In this document: piece after piece, positions 55,425 to 64,000 of the stretch
Numbering within the stretch: position 1 is the first letter of the stretch
How the letters are laid out: each line of letters starts with the position of its first letter
Made by a program: the position numbers and the translations under genes
Origin: SHZI01 sp964417725
GTDB taxonomy: Bacteria; Pseudomonadota; Gammaproteobacteria; Steroidobacterales; GCA-2729495
Direction of reading: 5' to 3'
Assembly: GCA_964417725.1 (NCBI GenBank)
Contig: CAYQIV010000013.1
Coordinates: 1 to 64,000 of the forward strand
DNA length: 64,000 nucleotides
Notes under the pieces: model-generated
Told to the model about the DNA's origin: nothing
Databases searched by the model: none
What the model saw: the letters and a program-made list of their open reading frames with translations, nothing else

Positions 55425-55847
55425 TCAGTTGCCGCTGACCAGGAGCTGGCTGGCCTGCTGCCAGGCGCCCAGTCCGCCGCCGAGGCTGAATGCGCTGTCG
55501 AAACCCGCCGCCTGCAGGGTGCGGGCGCATTGCTGGCTGCGCCGGCCATCGTCGCAGACGATGAGCAGCGGCTTCTTCTTTTTCAGGCGACCGTTGTCGC
55601 CCTTGCCGAGCGCGTCGGCCTCGATATGGATGGCGCCGACGATGTGCCCGGCGGCGTACTTTTCGGCGCTGCGCACGTCGACCACCGTGGCGCCGTTGTT
55701 GATCATGCGCACCGCCTGCACCACCGACACCTGGAACGTGCCCCGGGCGCGCAGCACCATCTCGACGGTGACCAGCGCCACGACGACGAGCAGCGTGCCG
55801 CCGAAGAGAAACGGGTACGTGGTGATGAATTCAGCGAGCTTGTCCAT
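55425..55847 (-). CDS. Membrane-anchored rhodanese-like protein
   Basis: This 140-residue protein has one N-terminal membrane helix (about 12-32) and a rhodanese domain (VVDVRSAEKYAAGHIVGAIHI) with catalytic Cys98 in VCDDGRRS. It belongs to the YibN group that precedes grxC-secB in gammaproteobacteria. The sulfur acceptor is unknown. Confidence 0.92.
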   Translation of the reverse strand: MDKLAEFITTYPFLFGGTLLVVVALVTVEMVLRARGTFQVSVVQAVRMINNGATVVDVRSAEKYAAGHIVGAIHIEADALGKGDNGRLKKKKPLLIVCDDGRRSQQCARTLQAAGFDSAFSLGGGLGAWQQASQLLVSGN

Positions 55848-55953
55848 GGGTATCGCCTGGCTGGCGGCGCATTATACCCACCTCGACCGACCCCGAGCGG
55901 TGATTCGCGGCGCGGTCGCCAGCGGCCGGGCGATCCCCTACACTCCGGCGCCG

Positions 55954-57090
55954 ATGATGCGTCTGGCCCTCATGCTGCTGTATTGCCTGCTGGCCGGCTG
56001 GCCGGCCACCGTGCCGGCGCAGGCCGCCGACAGTGCCGAGACGCGCCGCGACCTCGAGCGCCTGCGTGCGCGCATCCGCACGCTGGAGCAGCAGGTCGAC
56101 AAGGATGTCGCGCGCAGCGGCGAACTGCAGCGCGAGTTGCGCGACGTCGAGAAGGCCGCGGGTCGGGCGCGCAGCGAACTGGCCCGGGTCCGCGGCGAAC
56201 TGGTGGCGGTGCGCGGCCAGCTGGCGCAGCTCGCCGGGGCCGCCCGCGCTGCCGAAGCGGCGCTGGCCCGGCAGCGGGTGGCGCTGGCCGGTCACCTGCG
56301 GACCCTGTGGATGAACGGCCCGGCCGGCGGGCTGGCGCCGTGGCTTGGCGACGAGGGTCCGGGCGTCACGGCACGCCGCCTCGCCTGGCTCGACTACGTT
56401 GCGCGCGCCCGCCAGGCGCTGCACGACGAGATCGCCCGTACCCTCGCCACACTCGAGGACAACCGTCGGGCCGCCGCTGCCCGCCAGACCGAACTGGCCG
56501 CGCTCGAGGCCGGCCAGCAACGCGAACTGGCGCGCCTCGAGGCGGCCCGCGCCGGGCGCGCGCAGGTCCTCGCCCGGCTCGACGCCGCGACCCGCACGCA
56601 GGACCAGCAGCTCCGGCAGCTGAAAGACGAGGCCCGCACACTCGACCGGCTGCTGCGCGAACTGCAGCGCCAGCTGGCCCGCAGCCCCTCGCCCCCGCGC
56701 CCGGCGGCGGCGCTCGGCCGGGGGCGCTGGCCGGTCAAGGGTCCGGTGCTCGGTGCCTATGGCCAGCCGCGCGCCGGAGGCCAGTTGCGCTGGCAGGGCG
56801 TGCTGATCGGCGCCTCGGCCGGTACGCCGGTGGTGGCGCCGCGCGCCGGCCGTGTCGCCTATGCCGACTGGCTGCCTGGGCTGGGCCTGCTGCTGGTGCT
56901 CGACCACGGCGGCGGCTGGCTGAGCCTGTATGGCCACAACCAGGTGCTGGCGCGCGCGGTCGGCGATGAAGTGGCTGCCGGGGAGGAGCTGGCCCGTGTC
57001 GGCGATACGGGTGGCCAGGGCCGCCCGGCGCTCTACTTCGAGGTGCGCCGGAACGGCACGCCGCAGGACCCGGCCGCCTGGGTCCGCTGA
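55954..57090 (+). CDS. envC: Murein hydrolase activator EnvC
   Basis: This protein of about 378 residues has a signal peptide (MRLALMLLYCLLAGWPATVPAQA), a long Arg/Ala/Glu-rich coiled coil (about 25-235) and a C-terminal LytM domain. The LytM domain is degenerate, with GVLIGASAGTPVVAPRAG, LYGHNQ and LYFEVRRNG but lacking the full zinc-ligand set, as in EnvC proteins that activate amidases instead of cutting murein. It is divergent from the rhodanese gene and precedes ctpA. The gpmI gene common before envC is missing. Confidence 0.92.
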   Translation: MMRLALMLLYCLLAGWPATVPAQAADSAETRRDLERLRARIRTLEQQVDKDVARSGELQRELRDVEKAAGRARSELARVRGELVAVRGQLAQLAGAARAAEAALARQRVALAGHLRTLWMNGPAGGLAPWLGDEGPGVTARRLAWLDYVARARQALHDEIARTLATLEDNRRAAAARQTELAALEAGQQRELARLEAARAGRAQVLARLDAATRTQDQQLRQLKDEARTLDRLLRELQRQLARSPSPPRPAAALGRGRWPVKGPVLGAYGQPRAGGQLRWQGVLIGASAGTPVVAPRAGRVAYADWLPGLGLLLVLDHGGGWLSLYGHNQVLARAVGDEVAAGEELARVGDTGGQGRPALYFEVRRNGTPQDPAAWVR

Positions 57091-57179
57091 CCCGGCCGCG
57101 ATGTCATGTCGCTGCCGCCCGGTGCGGCAGGCGGCCCGCGCTGTGCTAGTGTCGGGCTGTCAAACCGGGAGGTGCACCC

Positions 57180-58409
57180 ATGAACGCGGAGAGGGTCAGG
57201 GTCGTGCTTTGGTTGTCCAGCGGCGTGGTCATCGGGCTGTCGCTGGGTGTCGCCGGCGGCGTCTTCGCCGGCCGCGAGGCCGCCGGCGGTGAGGCGATGC
57301 CGGCGTGGATGGACAAGGGGATCTTCGGTGAGGTGGTCGGCCGGGTGAAACGTGAATACGTCGACGACGTGCCCTCGCACCGGCTGGTGGAGTCTGCGCT
57401 GCGGGGAATGGTCGCCGGGCTCGACGAGCATTCCCGGCTGCTGTCGGTGGCCGAATACGAAACGGTGCGGCAGCATTCGAGCGGCAGCTATGCCGGCGTC
57501 GGCCTCGATCTCGAGGTCCGCGACGGGCGCCTCGTCGTCACCCGGGTGATCGATGACACGCCGGCGGCACGGGCCGGGATCCGCGCCGGCGATGCGCTGC
57601 TGGCCATCGACGGCCGGGCGGTGCGGCGCACGGCCGCCAGCGCCGCCATCCGCCGGCTGCGCGGGCCCGAAGGCACTTCCGTCGGGCTGACGCTGTCGCG
57701 CGCCGGACTCGACGTACCGTTGTCGTTGTCGCTCGAGCGCAGCCGCATCGACAAGGCGAGCGTGAGCGCCTCGATGGCCGTGCCCGGGCGCGGCTATGTC
57801 CGCATCAGCCAGTTCACCGATCACACGGGCAGCGAACTGCGCCGCGCGCTGCGTGACCTCGAGGCCGAAAACGGCGGGCCACTCACGGGTCTTGTCCTCG
57901 ACCTGCGCGACAACCCCGGTGGCGTGCTGGCGGCGGCGGTCGACGTGGCCGACACCTTCCTCGAACGCGGACTGGTCGTGACGGCGACCGGCCGCGGGCG
58001 GGGTGCCACCTTCCGTCACAGCGCACAGGCCGGTGACCACCTCGCCGGCCGGCCGCTGGTGGTGCTCGTCAATGGTGGCACGGCCTCCGCGGCCGAGATC
58101 GTTGCCGGCGCCCTGCAGGATCACGGGCGCGCGACGATCACCGGCCTTCGTACCTTCGGCAAGGGTTCGGTGCAGACGGTCATCCCGCTGTCCGATGGCC
58201 GTGCGCTGAAGCTGACGACGTCGCGCTACTTCCGGCCGGGCGGCACGTCCATCCAGGGCACCGGCATTGCGCCGGACGTGCCCTTCGATGCGGCCGGGGC
58301 GCCGCGCGCCGGGCGGCCCACCGTGGCCAGCAGCGACCCGGCAGTGCGGCGCGCGCTGCGACTGCTGTCGGCGCGCCCGCCGGCGGTGCTGCACGCCATG
58401 GTGCATTGA
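57180..58409 (+). CDS. ctpA: Carboxy-terminal processing protease (S41 family)
   Basis: This 409-residue periplasmic protease has an N-terminal membrane signal, an S41 cap, a PDZ domain (SYAGVGLDLEVRDGRLVVTRV) and a catalytic core with Ser303 (GGTASAAEIVAGALQD) and Lys328 (FGKGSVQT). GGGAGG precedes the ATG. Relatives trim or degrade envelope proteins; the envC-ctpA neighbourhood is conserved. The stop overlaps the frame of fluC. Confidence 0.94.
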   Translation: MNAERVRVVLWLSSGVVIGLSLGVAGGVFAGREAAGGEAMPAWMDKGIFGEVVGRVKREYVDDVPSHRLVESALRGMVAGLDEHSRLLSVAEYETVRQHSSGSYAGVGLDLEVRDGRLVVTRVIDDTPAARAGIRAGDALLAIDGRAVRRTAASAAIRRLRGPEGTSVGLTLSRAGLDVPLSLSLERSRIDKASVSASMAVPGRGYVRISQFTDHTGSELRRALRDLEAENGGPLTGLVLDLRDNPGGVLAAAVDVADTFLERGLVVTATGRGRGATFRHSAQAGDHLAGRPLVVLVNGGTASAAEIVAGALQDHGRATITGLRTFGKGSVQTVIPLSDGRALKLTTSRYFRPGGTSIQGTGIAPDVPFDAAGAPRAGRPTVASSDPAVRRALRLLSARPPAVLHAMVH

Positions 58410-58429
58410 CCGCGCGGGGGCAATGTCGG

Positions 58430-58813
58430 GTGATCGGTGTGCGCGAACTGCTGTTGATCGGTGCCGGTGGTGCCGCGGGTTCGATATGCCGCTATCTGGT
58501 GAGCCACTGGGCGCAACGCCTGATGCCACTGGCGTTCCCGCTCGGCACGCTGGTGGTCAACGTCAGCGGCTCGCTGCTCATCGGCCTCATCGCCGGCCTC
58601 GCCGGCCCGCGCGAACTGATCGGCGCCGCGCCGCGCCTGTTCCTGGTGGTCGGGCTGCTCGGCGGCTTCACGACGTTCTCCGCCTTTTCGCTGGAGACGG
58701 TGATGCTGGTGCGCGAAGGGCAGGCCGTCAGCGCGGTGCTCAACGCGTTCCTGCAGGTTGGCCTGAGCATCGCCGCGGCCTTTGCCGGGCTGGCGGCATC
58801 GCGGCTGATCTGA
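58430..58813 (+). CDS. crcB: Fluoride exporter CrcB/FluC
   Basis: This protein of about 127 residues has four membrane helices and exports fluoride. Diagnostic parts are LLLIGAGGAAGSICRYLVS, FPLGTLVVNVSGSLLIG (Asn of the pore) and GFTTFSAFSLE (phenylalanine box). The start is taken as GTG at 58430; GTG at 58439 or the TTG overlapping the ctpA stop (58406) are possible. No fluoride riboswitch is apparent in the short leader. Confidence 0.92.
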   Translation: MIGVRELLLIGAGGAAGSICRYLVSHWAQRLMPLAFPLGTLVVNVSGSLLIGLIAGLAGPRELIGAAPRLFLVVGLLGGFTTFSAFSLETVMLVREGQAVSAVLNAFLQVGLSIAAAFAGLAASRLI

Positions 58814-58826
58814 CGCGCCTGCCCGG

Positions 58827-59261
58827 TCAGGACCCGGTCAGCGCCTGCAGTGCGGCGCGCAGTCGGTCGGCATGCGCCTCAAGCAGTGCTGGCTCGGCCA
58901 TGCGCCGCTGGTGGGCGCGCAGCGGCCGGTCGGCCCAACGTGGCACGACATGCATGTGGAAATGGAAGACCGTCTGCCCGGCGGCCGCACCGTTGAACTG
59001 CATCAGCGTGATGCCGTCCGGGGCGAAGGCCTGGCGCAGCGCACGGGCGATGCGCTTCGAGGTGTGCATCACCGCGGCTGCCATCTCGTCGTCGAGGTCG
59101 AAGAGGTCGGTGGCCTGTGCCCGGGGGATCACCAGCGCATGGCCGTCCGACTGTGGCATCACGTCGAGGATGGCCAGTGTCCAGCGGTCTTCGTGGATGC
59201 GGTGTGCCGGCATCTCGCCGCGCAGGATCCTGGCAAAGATGTTGTCGTCGTCGTAGGACAC
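58827..59261 (-). CDS. HIT family nucleotide-binding protein
   Basis: This 144-residue histidine-triad hydrolase carries the motif HFHMHVVPR and begins SYDDDNIFARILRGEMPAHRI, typical of the HinT/HIT group. Members hydrolyse AMP-lysine or related nucleotide conjugates. The start is GTG at 59261. It is convergent with fluC, 13 bp apart. Confidence 0.9.
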   Translation of the reverse strand: MSYDDDNIFARILRGEMPAHRIHEDRWTLAILDVMPQSDGHALVIPRAQATDLFDLDDEMAAAVMHTSKRIARALRQAFAPDGITLMQFNGAAAGQTVFHFHMHVVPRWADRPLRAHQRRMAEPALLEAHADRLRAALQALTGS

Positions 59262-59361
59262 GGCCGAACCCCCGGTGCAGACTGCGTGGCGGCACATCGC
59301 GCCGCCGTCAGGCTAGGATAGAGGCCGGCGCGGCACGACGACAAGCCGCAGGGAGGCGAAG

Positions 59362-59823
59362 ATGAGCGAGCAGCGCCCGCGCAGGGATGCCAACAACTGT
59401 TTTGTCTGCGGTCCGGTCAACCCCGTCGGCCTGCGCATCCGGTTCCACGTCGACGAGGCCCAGGTGTGCCGGGCCGCTTTCGTGCCCGCCGACCACCATG
59501 CCGGCTACGACCGCATGACCCACGGCGGGATCATCTACAGCGCCCTCGACGACGTCATGGCCAACTGGCTGTTCCTTGGCGGGATGCGCGCCCACACGGC
59601 GCGCTGCGCGGTGCGCTATCGCCAGCCGCACCCGACCGGTATCGGTCTGCGCCTTGAAGGCCGGCGGGTGCGCCAGCGGGGCAAGGTGGCCTTCATGACC
59701 GGGCTGGCCTTCCGTGCCGACGACGGTTCGCTGGTTGCCGAGGCCGAGGCCAGCTTCATGATCGTCGGCGCCACCGCCGGCGACCTCTACCCCGGCGGAG
59801 AATCGAACAGCCCGATGTCGTAG
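59362..59823 (+). CDS. PaaI-like hotdog thioesterase
   Basis: This 153-residue hotdog-fold protein has an N-terminal CFVCGPVNPVGLRIRF motif found in one PaaI-like subgroup and the helix motif THGGIIYSALDDVMANWLF. The acyl substrate is unknown. GGGAGG precedes the ATG. Its 3' end overlaps the convergent DUF1330 gene by 37 bases. Confidence 0.85.
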   Translation: MSEQRPRRDANNCFVCGPVNPVGLRIRFHVDEAQVCRAAFVPADHHAGYDRMTHGGIIYSALDDVMANWLFLGGMRAHTARCAVRYRQPHPTGIGLRLEGRRVRQRGKVAFMTGLAFRADDGSLVAEAEASFMIVGATAGDLYPGGESNSPMS

Positions 59824-60089
59824 ATACCGGTGCCTTCGCGCAGCGGCTTGCAGTCCTTCTGGTACTCATCGCTGTAGTAGAAGGCCTCGAAATGTGCGCG
59901 GTCGGGGAACTCGGCGATGATCAGCACCCGGTCGGCAAACAGCTCGCCCGACACCACCTCGACGGGCTTGCCGCGCGCCAGATAGCGACCGCCATGCCGG
60001 GCGATGAGCTGGGCGGATTTCTCGGCATAGGTTTTCAGGGTCGGGCCGGGATGCGTGATCCGGCAGACGGAAACGAGATAGACGGGCAT
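59787..60089 (-). CDS. DUF1330 family protein
   Basis: This 100-residue protein (MPVYLVSVCRITHPGPTLKTYAEKSAQLIARHGGRYLARG ... FPDRAHFEAFYYSDEYQ) matches DUF1330, a ferredoxin-like dimeric alpha-beta barrel family of unknown function. It overlaps the thioesterase gene tail-to-tail. Confidence 0.88.
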   Translation of the reverse strand: MPVYLVSVCRITHPGPTLKTYAEKSAQLIARHGGRYLARGKPVEVVSGELFADRVLIIAEFPDRAHFEAFYYSDEYQKDCKPLREGTGIYDIGLFDSPPG

Positions 60090-60159
60090 CGGGGGGGCTC
60101 CGGCGGGGGACCATGCGCAGTGTAGCCTGCCCGTCGCTTTGGCGGCAGCCCGGCGTCGC

Positions 60160-60474
60160 TCAGGGGTGCGGCAGGCGCGGCGTGGCCATGGCGTCGTGGG
60201 TGTCGCCGTCGACGACACGGCGGAGCAGCTTCGGTGCGACGTTCCAGCGCCGGCCGTCGTCGCCGATGACGGTCACGGTCTTCTTGTTGTAGCGGGTCAG
60301 CACGCCGGCGACCAGGTGTCGGTCGTCGGCCGGAAAGCACACCCGCTCGCCGATGCGGAACTCGAGCATGGCGACGTGCGAGCGCATCTGGTGCAGCAGG
60401 CGCAGGCGCTCCACGACCCGGTGGTTGAGATCGACGAGTTCTGCCTCGGTGAGCGGATCGATATCGATCTTCAT
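60160..60474 (-). CDS. Conserved hypothetical protein
   Basis: This 104-residue protein (MKIDIDPLTEAELVDLNHRVVERLRLL ... TRYNKKTVTVIGDDGRRWNV) has an N-terminal helical hairpin and a small beta-barrel-like C-terminal part that resembles KOW/SH3-type sequences. Similar proteins occur in other proteobacteria without a function. It lies 41 bp after the next membrane-protein gene on the same strand. Confidence 0.65.
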   Translation of the reverse strand: MKIDIDPLTEAELVDLNHRVVERLRLLHQMRSHVAMLEFRIGERVCFPADDRHLVAGVLTRYNKKTVTVIGDDGRRWNVAPKLLRRVVDGDTHDAMATPRLPHP

Positions 60475-60514
60475 GACGGCTGCCGGCACGGCGCCACGCC
60501 TGCGTCCATGGATG

Positions 60515-60895
60515 TCAGGTGTGCGATGCCGGATACAGGCTGCGCGCGGCGAAGACGCCCATCGCTGCGCCCATCGCCGTGGCCACCAGCACCGTCAGCA
60601 GCGTGACCGCCGCCAGGCCGAATGCCGGGAAGATCACCGCGCCGAAGGACAGGTGCGAGTCGGGCGTCGAGAGGGTCCCCTGGTACCGGCCTTCGATGGC
60701 GCCGGCGAGGATCACCGAGATGAAAATGGCCGGTGCCAGTGCCAGCGTGCCGAAGATGCCGCCGGTGATCTTCATGAACTTCGTCTGTGCCGGGGTCCGG
60801 GTCCAGCGCGTGGCGATGGCATCGAGCAGTTTCCGGGCGAGGAAGAATGCGGCGATGGTGCCGGTGAAATAGCCGAGCATGATTGCGCCGAGCAT
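60515..60895 (-). CDS. Small integral membrane protein of unknown function
   Basis: This 126-residue protein has three hydrophobic segments (about 1-22, 44-68 and 84-115) and no recognised motif. An internal Met at residue 6 is an alternative start. It is in a minus-strand run of small genes between the POT transporter and the DUF1330 gene. Confidence 0.6.
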   Translation of the reverse strand: MLGAIMLGYFTGTIAAFFLARKLLDAIATRWTRTPAQTKFMKITGGIFGTLALAPAIFISVILAGAIEGRYQGTLSTPDSHLSFGAVIFPAFGLAAVTLLTVLVATAMGAAMGVFAARSLYPASHT

Positions 60896-60942
60896 GGCTG
60901 ACCTTCCTTGCGCTTATCGTTCCGCGGACGCTGCCGGGGCCG

Positions 60943-61362
60943 TCAGCGTCCTGCGGGTTTGCCGGCGTTGCGTTTGCTGAGCAACGTATTGACCATGCGC
61001 CCGCTGAGCCAGCCCAGCAAATAGACCAGCGCCATCACCACCGCCCAGATGAACAGCAGCTTCAGCGCCGTGCCCATGCCCTTGGTGAGGCGGTAGCCGT
61101 CGTATTCCTCGACGGTGCGGATGACGACGCGGTCGTGGGCGAGGAACGCCCGCAGTGCCGTGCAGGGCGTGCCCTCCGGTGCCGACCCGGGCATGCGGGC
61201 CGCCCCGGCGCCGCTGCTGCTGGAGCAGGCGGGATTCTGCAGGTCGGCGACGACGGCCGGGTCGCGCTCCGGCCATTGCAGCACGACGACGACGAGGGTC
61301 GATACCAGCAGTGCGGTCGAGAAGAGCAGCCAGAAGCGTTGTGCGGAATTGAGCGGTTTCAT
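60943..61362 (-). CDS. Hypothetical two-helix membrane protein
   Basis: This 139-residue protein (MKPLNSAQRFWLLFSTALLV...) has an N-terminal helix (about 10-30) and a second membrane helix near 100-120 (ALKLLFIWAVVMALVYLLG), with a periplasmic loop that contains two cysteines (NPACSSSS, GTPCTAL). I do not recognise a family. It starts at the Met preceded by GGGAA; it is 47 bp upstream of the previous small membrane gene. Confidence 0.6.
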   Translation of the reverse strand: MKPLNSAQRFWLLFSTALLVSTLVVVVLQWPERDPAVVADLQNPACSSSSGAGAARMPGSAPEGTPCTALRAFLAHDRVVIRTVEEYDGYRLTKGMGTALKLLFIWAVVMALVYLLGWLSGRMVNTLLSKRNAGKPAGR

Positions 61363-61455
61363 CGCGGGCATTCCCGGTCGGATGGCGGGGTGGGACGGCG
61401 CCATAGTAGGTTCATCGCCGGGGTCTGCCAAGGGGCGACCTGTCGCGGGCAGGTT

Positions 61456-62955
<1,500 letters not shown>

Positions 62956-63026
62956 CGAGGCTCCGTCAGCGTGCGGGCGGCCGCCATGCTGGCTGGCCGG
63001 CGAGGCATCGTCAACCGCGGTGTCCC

Positions 63027-63806
63027 TCAGCCACTGCGGTCTTCGGCCGCAGTGCCGGCCGCGGCCGGGGTGCGCAGGAAGCGGCACAGCAGGATGCCGC
63101 CCTCGTAGAGCAGGTACATCGGGATGGCCAGCAGCGACTGCGAAAAGACGTCCGGTGGCGTCAGCATCATGCCGACGACGAAGGCGCCGAGCAGCACGTA
63201 CTGGCGGTTGCGGCGCAGGGCGTCGATTGAAACCATGCCGGTCAGCACCAGCACCACGGTGGCCACGGGTACCTCGAAGGCCAGACCGAAGGCGAGGAAC
63301 AGCGCCAGCACGAAATCGAGGTAGCGGCTGATGTCGGTCATCACCTGGACGCCACTCGGCGCCGTGGCGGCGAAGAAGCCGAACATCACCGGGAAGACGA
63401 CGAAGTAGGCGAAGGCGATCCCGACGTAGAACAGCACGATGCTGGACAGGAGCAGCGGGATCGCCACGCGCTTTTCGCGCCGGTAGAGTCCTGGGGCGAT
63501 GAAGGCCCAGGCCTGGTAGATGATCACCGGCATGGCCAGCAGGATCGCGACGTAGAACGCCGTCTTGAACGGCGTCAGGAACGGGGAGGCGACCTCCGTG
63601 GCGATCATGGTCGAACCGGCGGGCAGCTGGCCCATCAGCGGCCGGGCCACGGCCTCGAAGACCTGTGCGGCGAAAGGCACAAGGCCCAGGAAGCACAGCA
63701 GGATGGCGCCCCCGGCCTTCATCAGCCGCGACCTCAGCTCGAGGAGGTGCGACATCAGGCTGGCTTCGGGCAAGGACTCCTGACTGTCGCCGGCTGAAGG
63801 GGCCAT
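63027..63806 (-). CDS. tatC: Sec-independent translocase subunit TatC
   Basis: This six-helix TatC has the receptor motif HLLELRSRL near its start, FIAPGLYRREKR after helix 2 and the conserved AFGLAFEVPV. It recognises twin-arginine signal peptides. I chose the ATG at 63806 because it gives a normal short N-terminus; the ATG at 63872 would add 22 residues and overlap tatB by 32 bases. Neither has a clear ribosome binding site. Confidence 0.93.
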   Translation of the reverse strand: MAPSAGDSQESLPEASLMSHLLELRSRLMKAGGAILLCFLGLVPFAAQVFEAVARPLMGQLPAGSTMIATEVASPFLTPFKTAFYVAILLAMPVIIYQAWAFIAPGLYRREKRVAIPLLLSSIVLFYVGIAFAYFVVFPVMFGFFAATAPSGVQVMTDISRYLDFVLALFLAFGLAFEVPVATVVLVLTGMVSIDALRRNRQYVLLGAFVVGMMLTPPDVFSQSLLAIPMYLLYEGGILLCRFLRTPAAAGTAAEDRSG

Positions 63807-63840
63807 GGGGTGCGTGTCGTGCGGGACGCGGCCAAGCGGG

Positions 63841-64000
63841 TCAGGCAGTACCGCGGCCGTCGGGTTTGCCATCCGCCGGCGTGGCGGTCGGCGCGTCGGC
63901 GCTTTCGCCCGGGATCAGGCTGGAAACCCCGGGGCGGCTGTAGGACGCCGGTGTCGGTGGTGCGGCCTGCTGCGGCGGGTGATCGGCGGCATCGATCTCC
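63841..64000 (-). CDS. tatB: Sec-independent translocase subunit TatB, C-terminal end
   Basis: Only the last 52 codons are in the window (EIDAADHPPQQAAPP ... ASYSRPGVSSLIPGESADAP). A Pro/Ala-rich hydrophilic tail immediately before tatC is typical for TatB. The call depends mostly on position; the membrane anchor and amphipathic helix lie beyond the right edge. Confidence 0.75.
   Translation of the reverse strand, partial: EIDAADHPPQQAAPPTPASYSRPGVSSLIPGESADAPTATPADGKPDGRGTA

Overview
The window is about 64 kb of high-GC DNA carrying the chromosomal origin region of a gammaproteobacterium. Three gene blocks match the order known from Pseudomonas-type chromosomes: (a) mnmE-yidC-rnpA-rpmH // dnaA-dnaN-recF-gyrB // plsC-gmhB-glyS-glyQ; (b) rsmG-parA-parB-atpI-B-E-F-H-A; (c) glnA-ntrB-ntrC ... 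gpsA-secB-grxC-rhodanese // envC-ctpA. Some features do not fit Pseudomonas itself: a class 1B PyrD, no yidD between rnpA and yidC, and no gpmI before envC. The lineage is therefore probably another high-GC gammaproteobacterium; I cannot name a genus. A 10-N gap with low-complexity flanks at about 33.4 kb points to a draft or metagenome assembly.

Layout. 1-5.9 kb (minus): start of atpA and the rest of the ATP synthase operon, then parB, parA and rsmG. 5.9-16.7 kb: accessory material between rsmG and mnmG, namely a YhdH-type reductase, a diheme cytochrome c4, a SIMPL protein, a small flagellar-rod-like protein, a lipoprotein and a complete oligopeptide ABC importer (oppA-B-C plus a fused oppDF). 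16.7-19.1 kb: a membrane GGDEF protein, an orphan PIN-domain protein and a Fic C-terminal remnant. 19.2-29.2 kb: origin core. Two parS sites lie in recF, and the likely oriC is the dnaA-dnaN spacer. 29.2-33.6 kb: plsC, gmhB, glyS, glyQ. 33.6-38.5 kb: nitrogen control (glnA under an NtrC/sigma-54 promoter, then ntrB-ntrC). 38.7-50.7 kb: an MFS transporter, a hybrid REC-PAS-histidine kinase and a complete Wsp chemosensory operon (wspA-B-C-D-E-F-R). 50.7-64 kb: a methyltransferase, an esterase, PyrD 1B, gpsA-secB-grxC-rhodanese, envC-ctpA, fluC, HIT, a hotdog thioesterase, small hypotheticals, a POT-family transporter and tatC-tatB.

How it works together. ParA/ParB act on the parS sites in recF to segregate the origin that DnaA fires. 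NtrB/NtrC would drive glnA through the visible upstream site. The Wsp genes form a membrane-signal to cyclic-di-GMP circuit: WspA with WspB/WspD couples to the kinase WspE, WspC/WspF adapt the receptor, and WspR makes the messenger. The divergently transcribed REC-PAS-kinase has a receiver nearly interchangeable with that of WspR, so it is a candidate second output of WspE. This is the most interesting unexplained element in the window. Most remaining genes are housekeeping.
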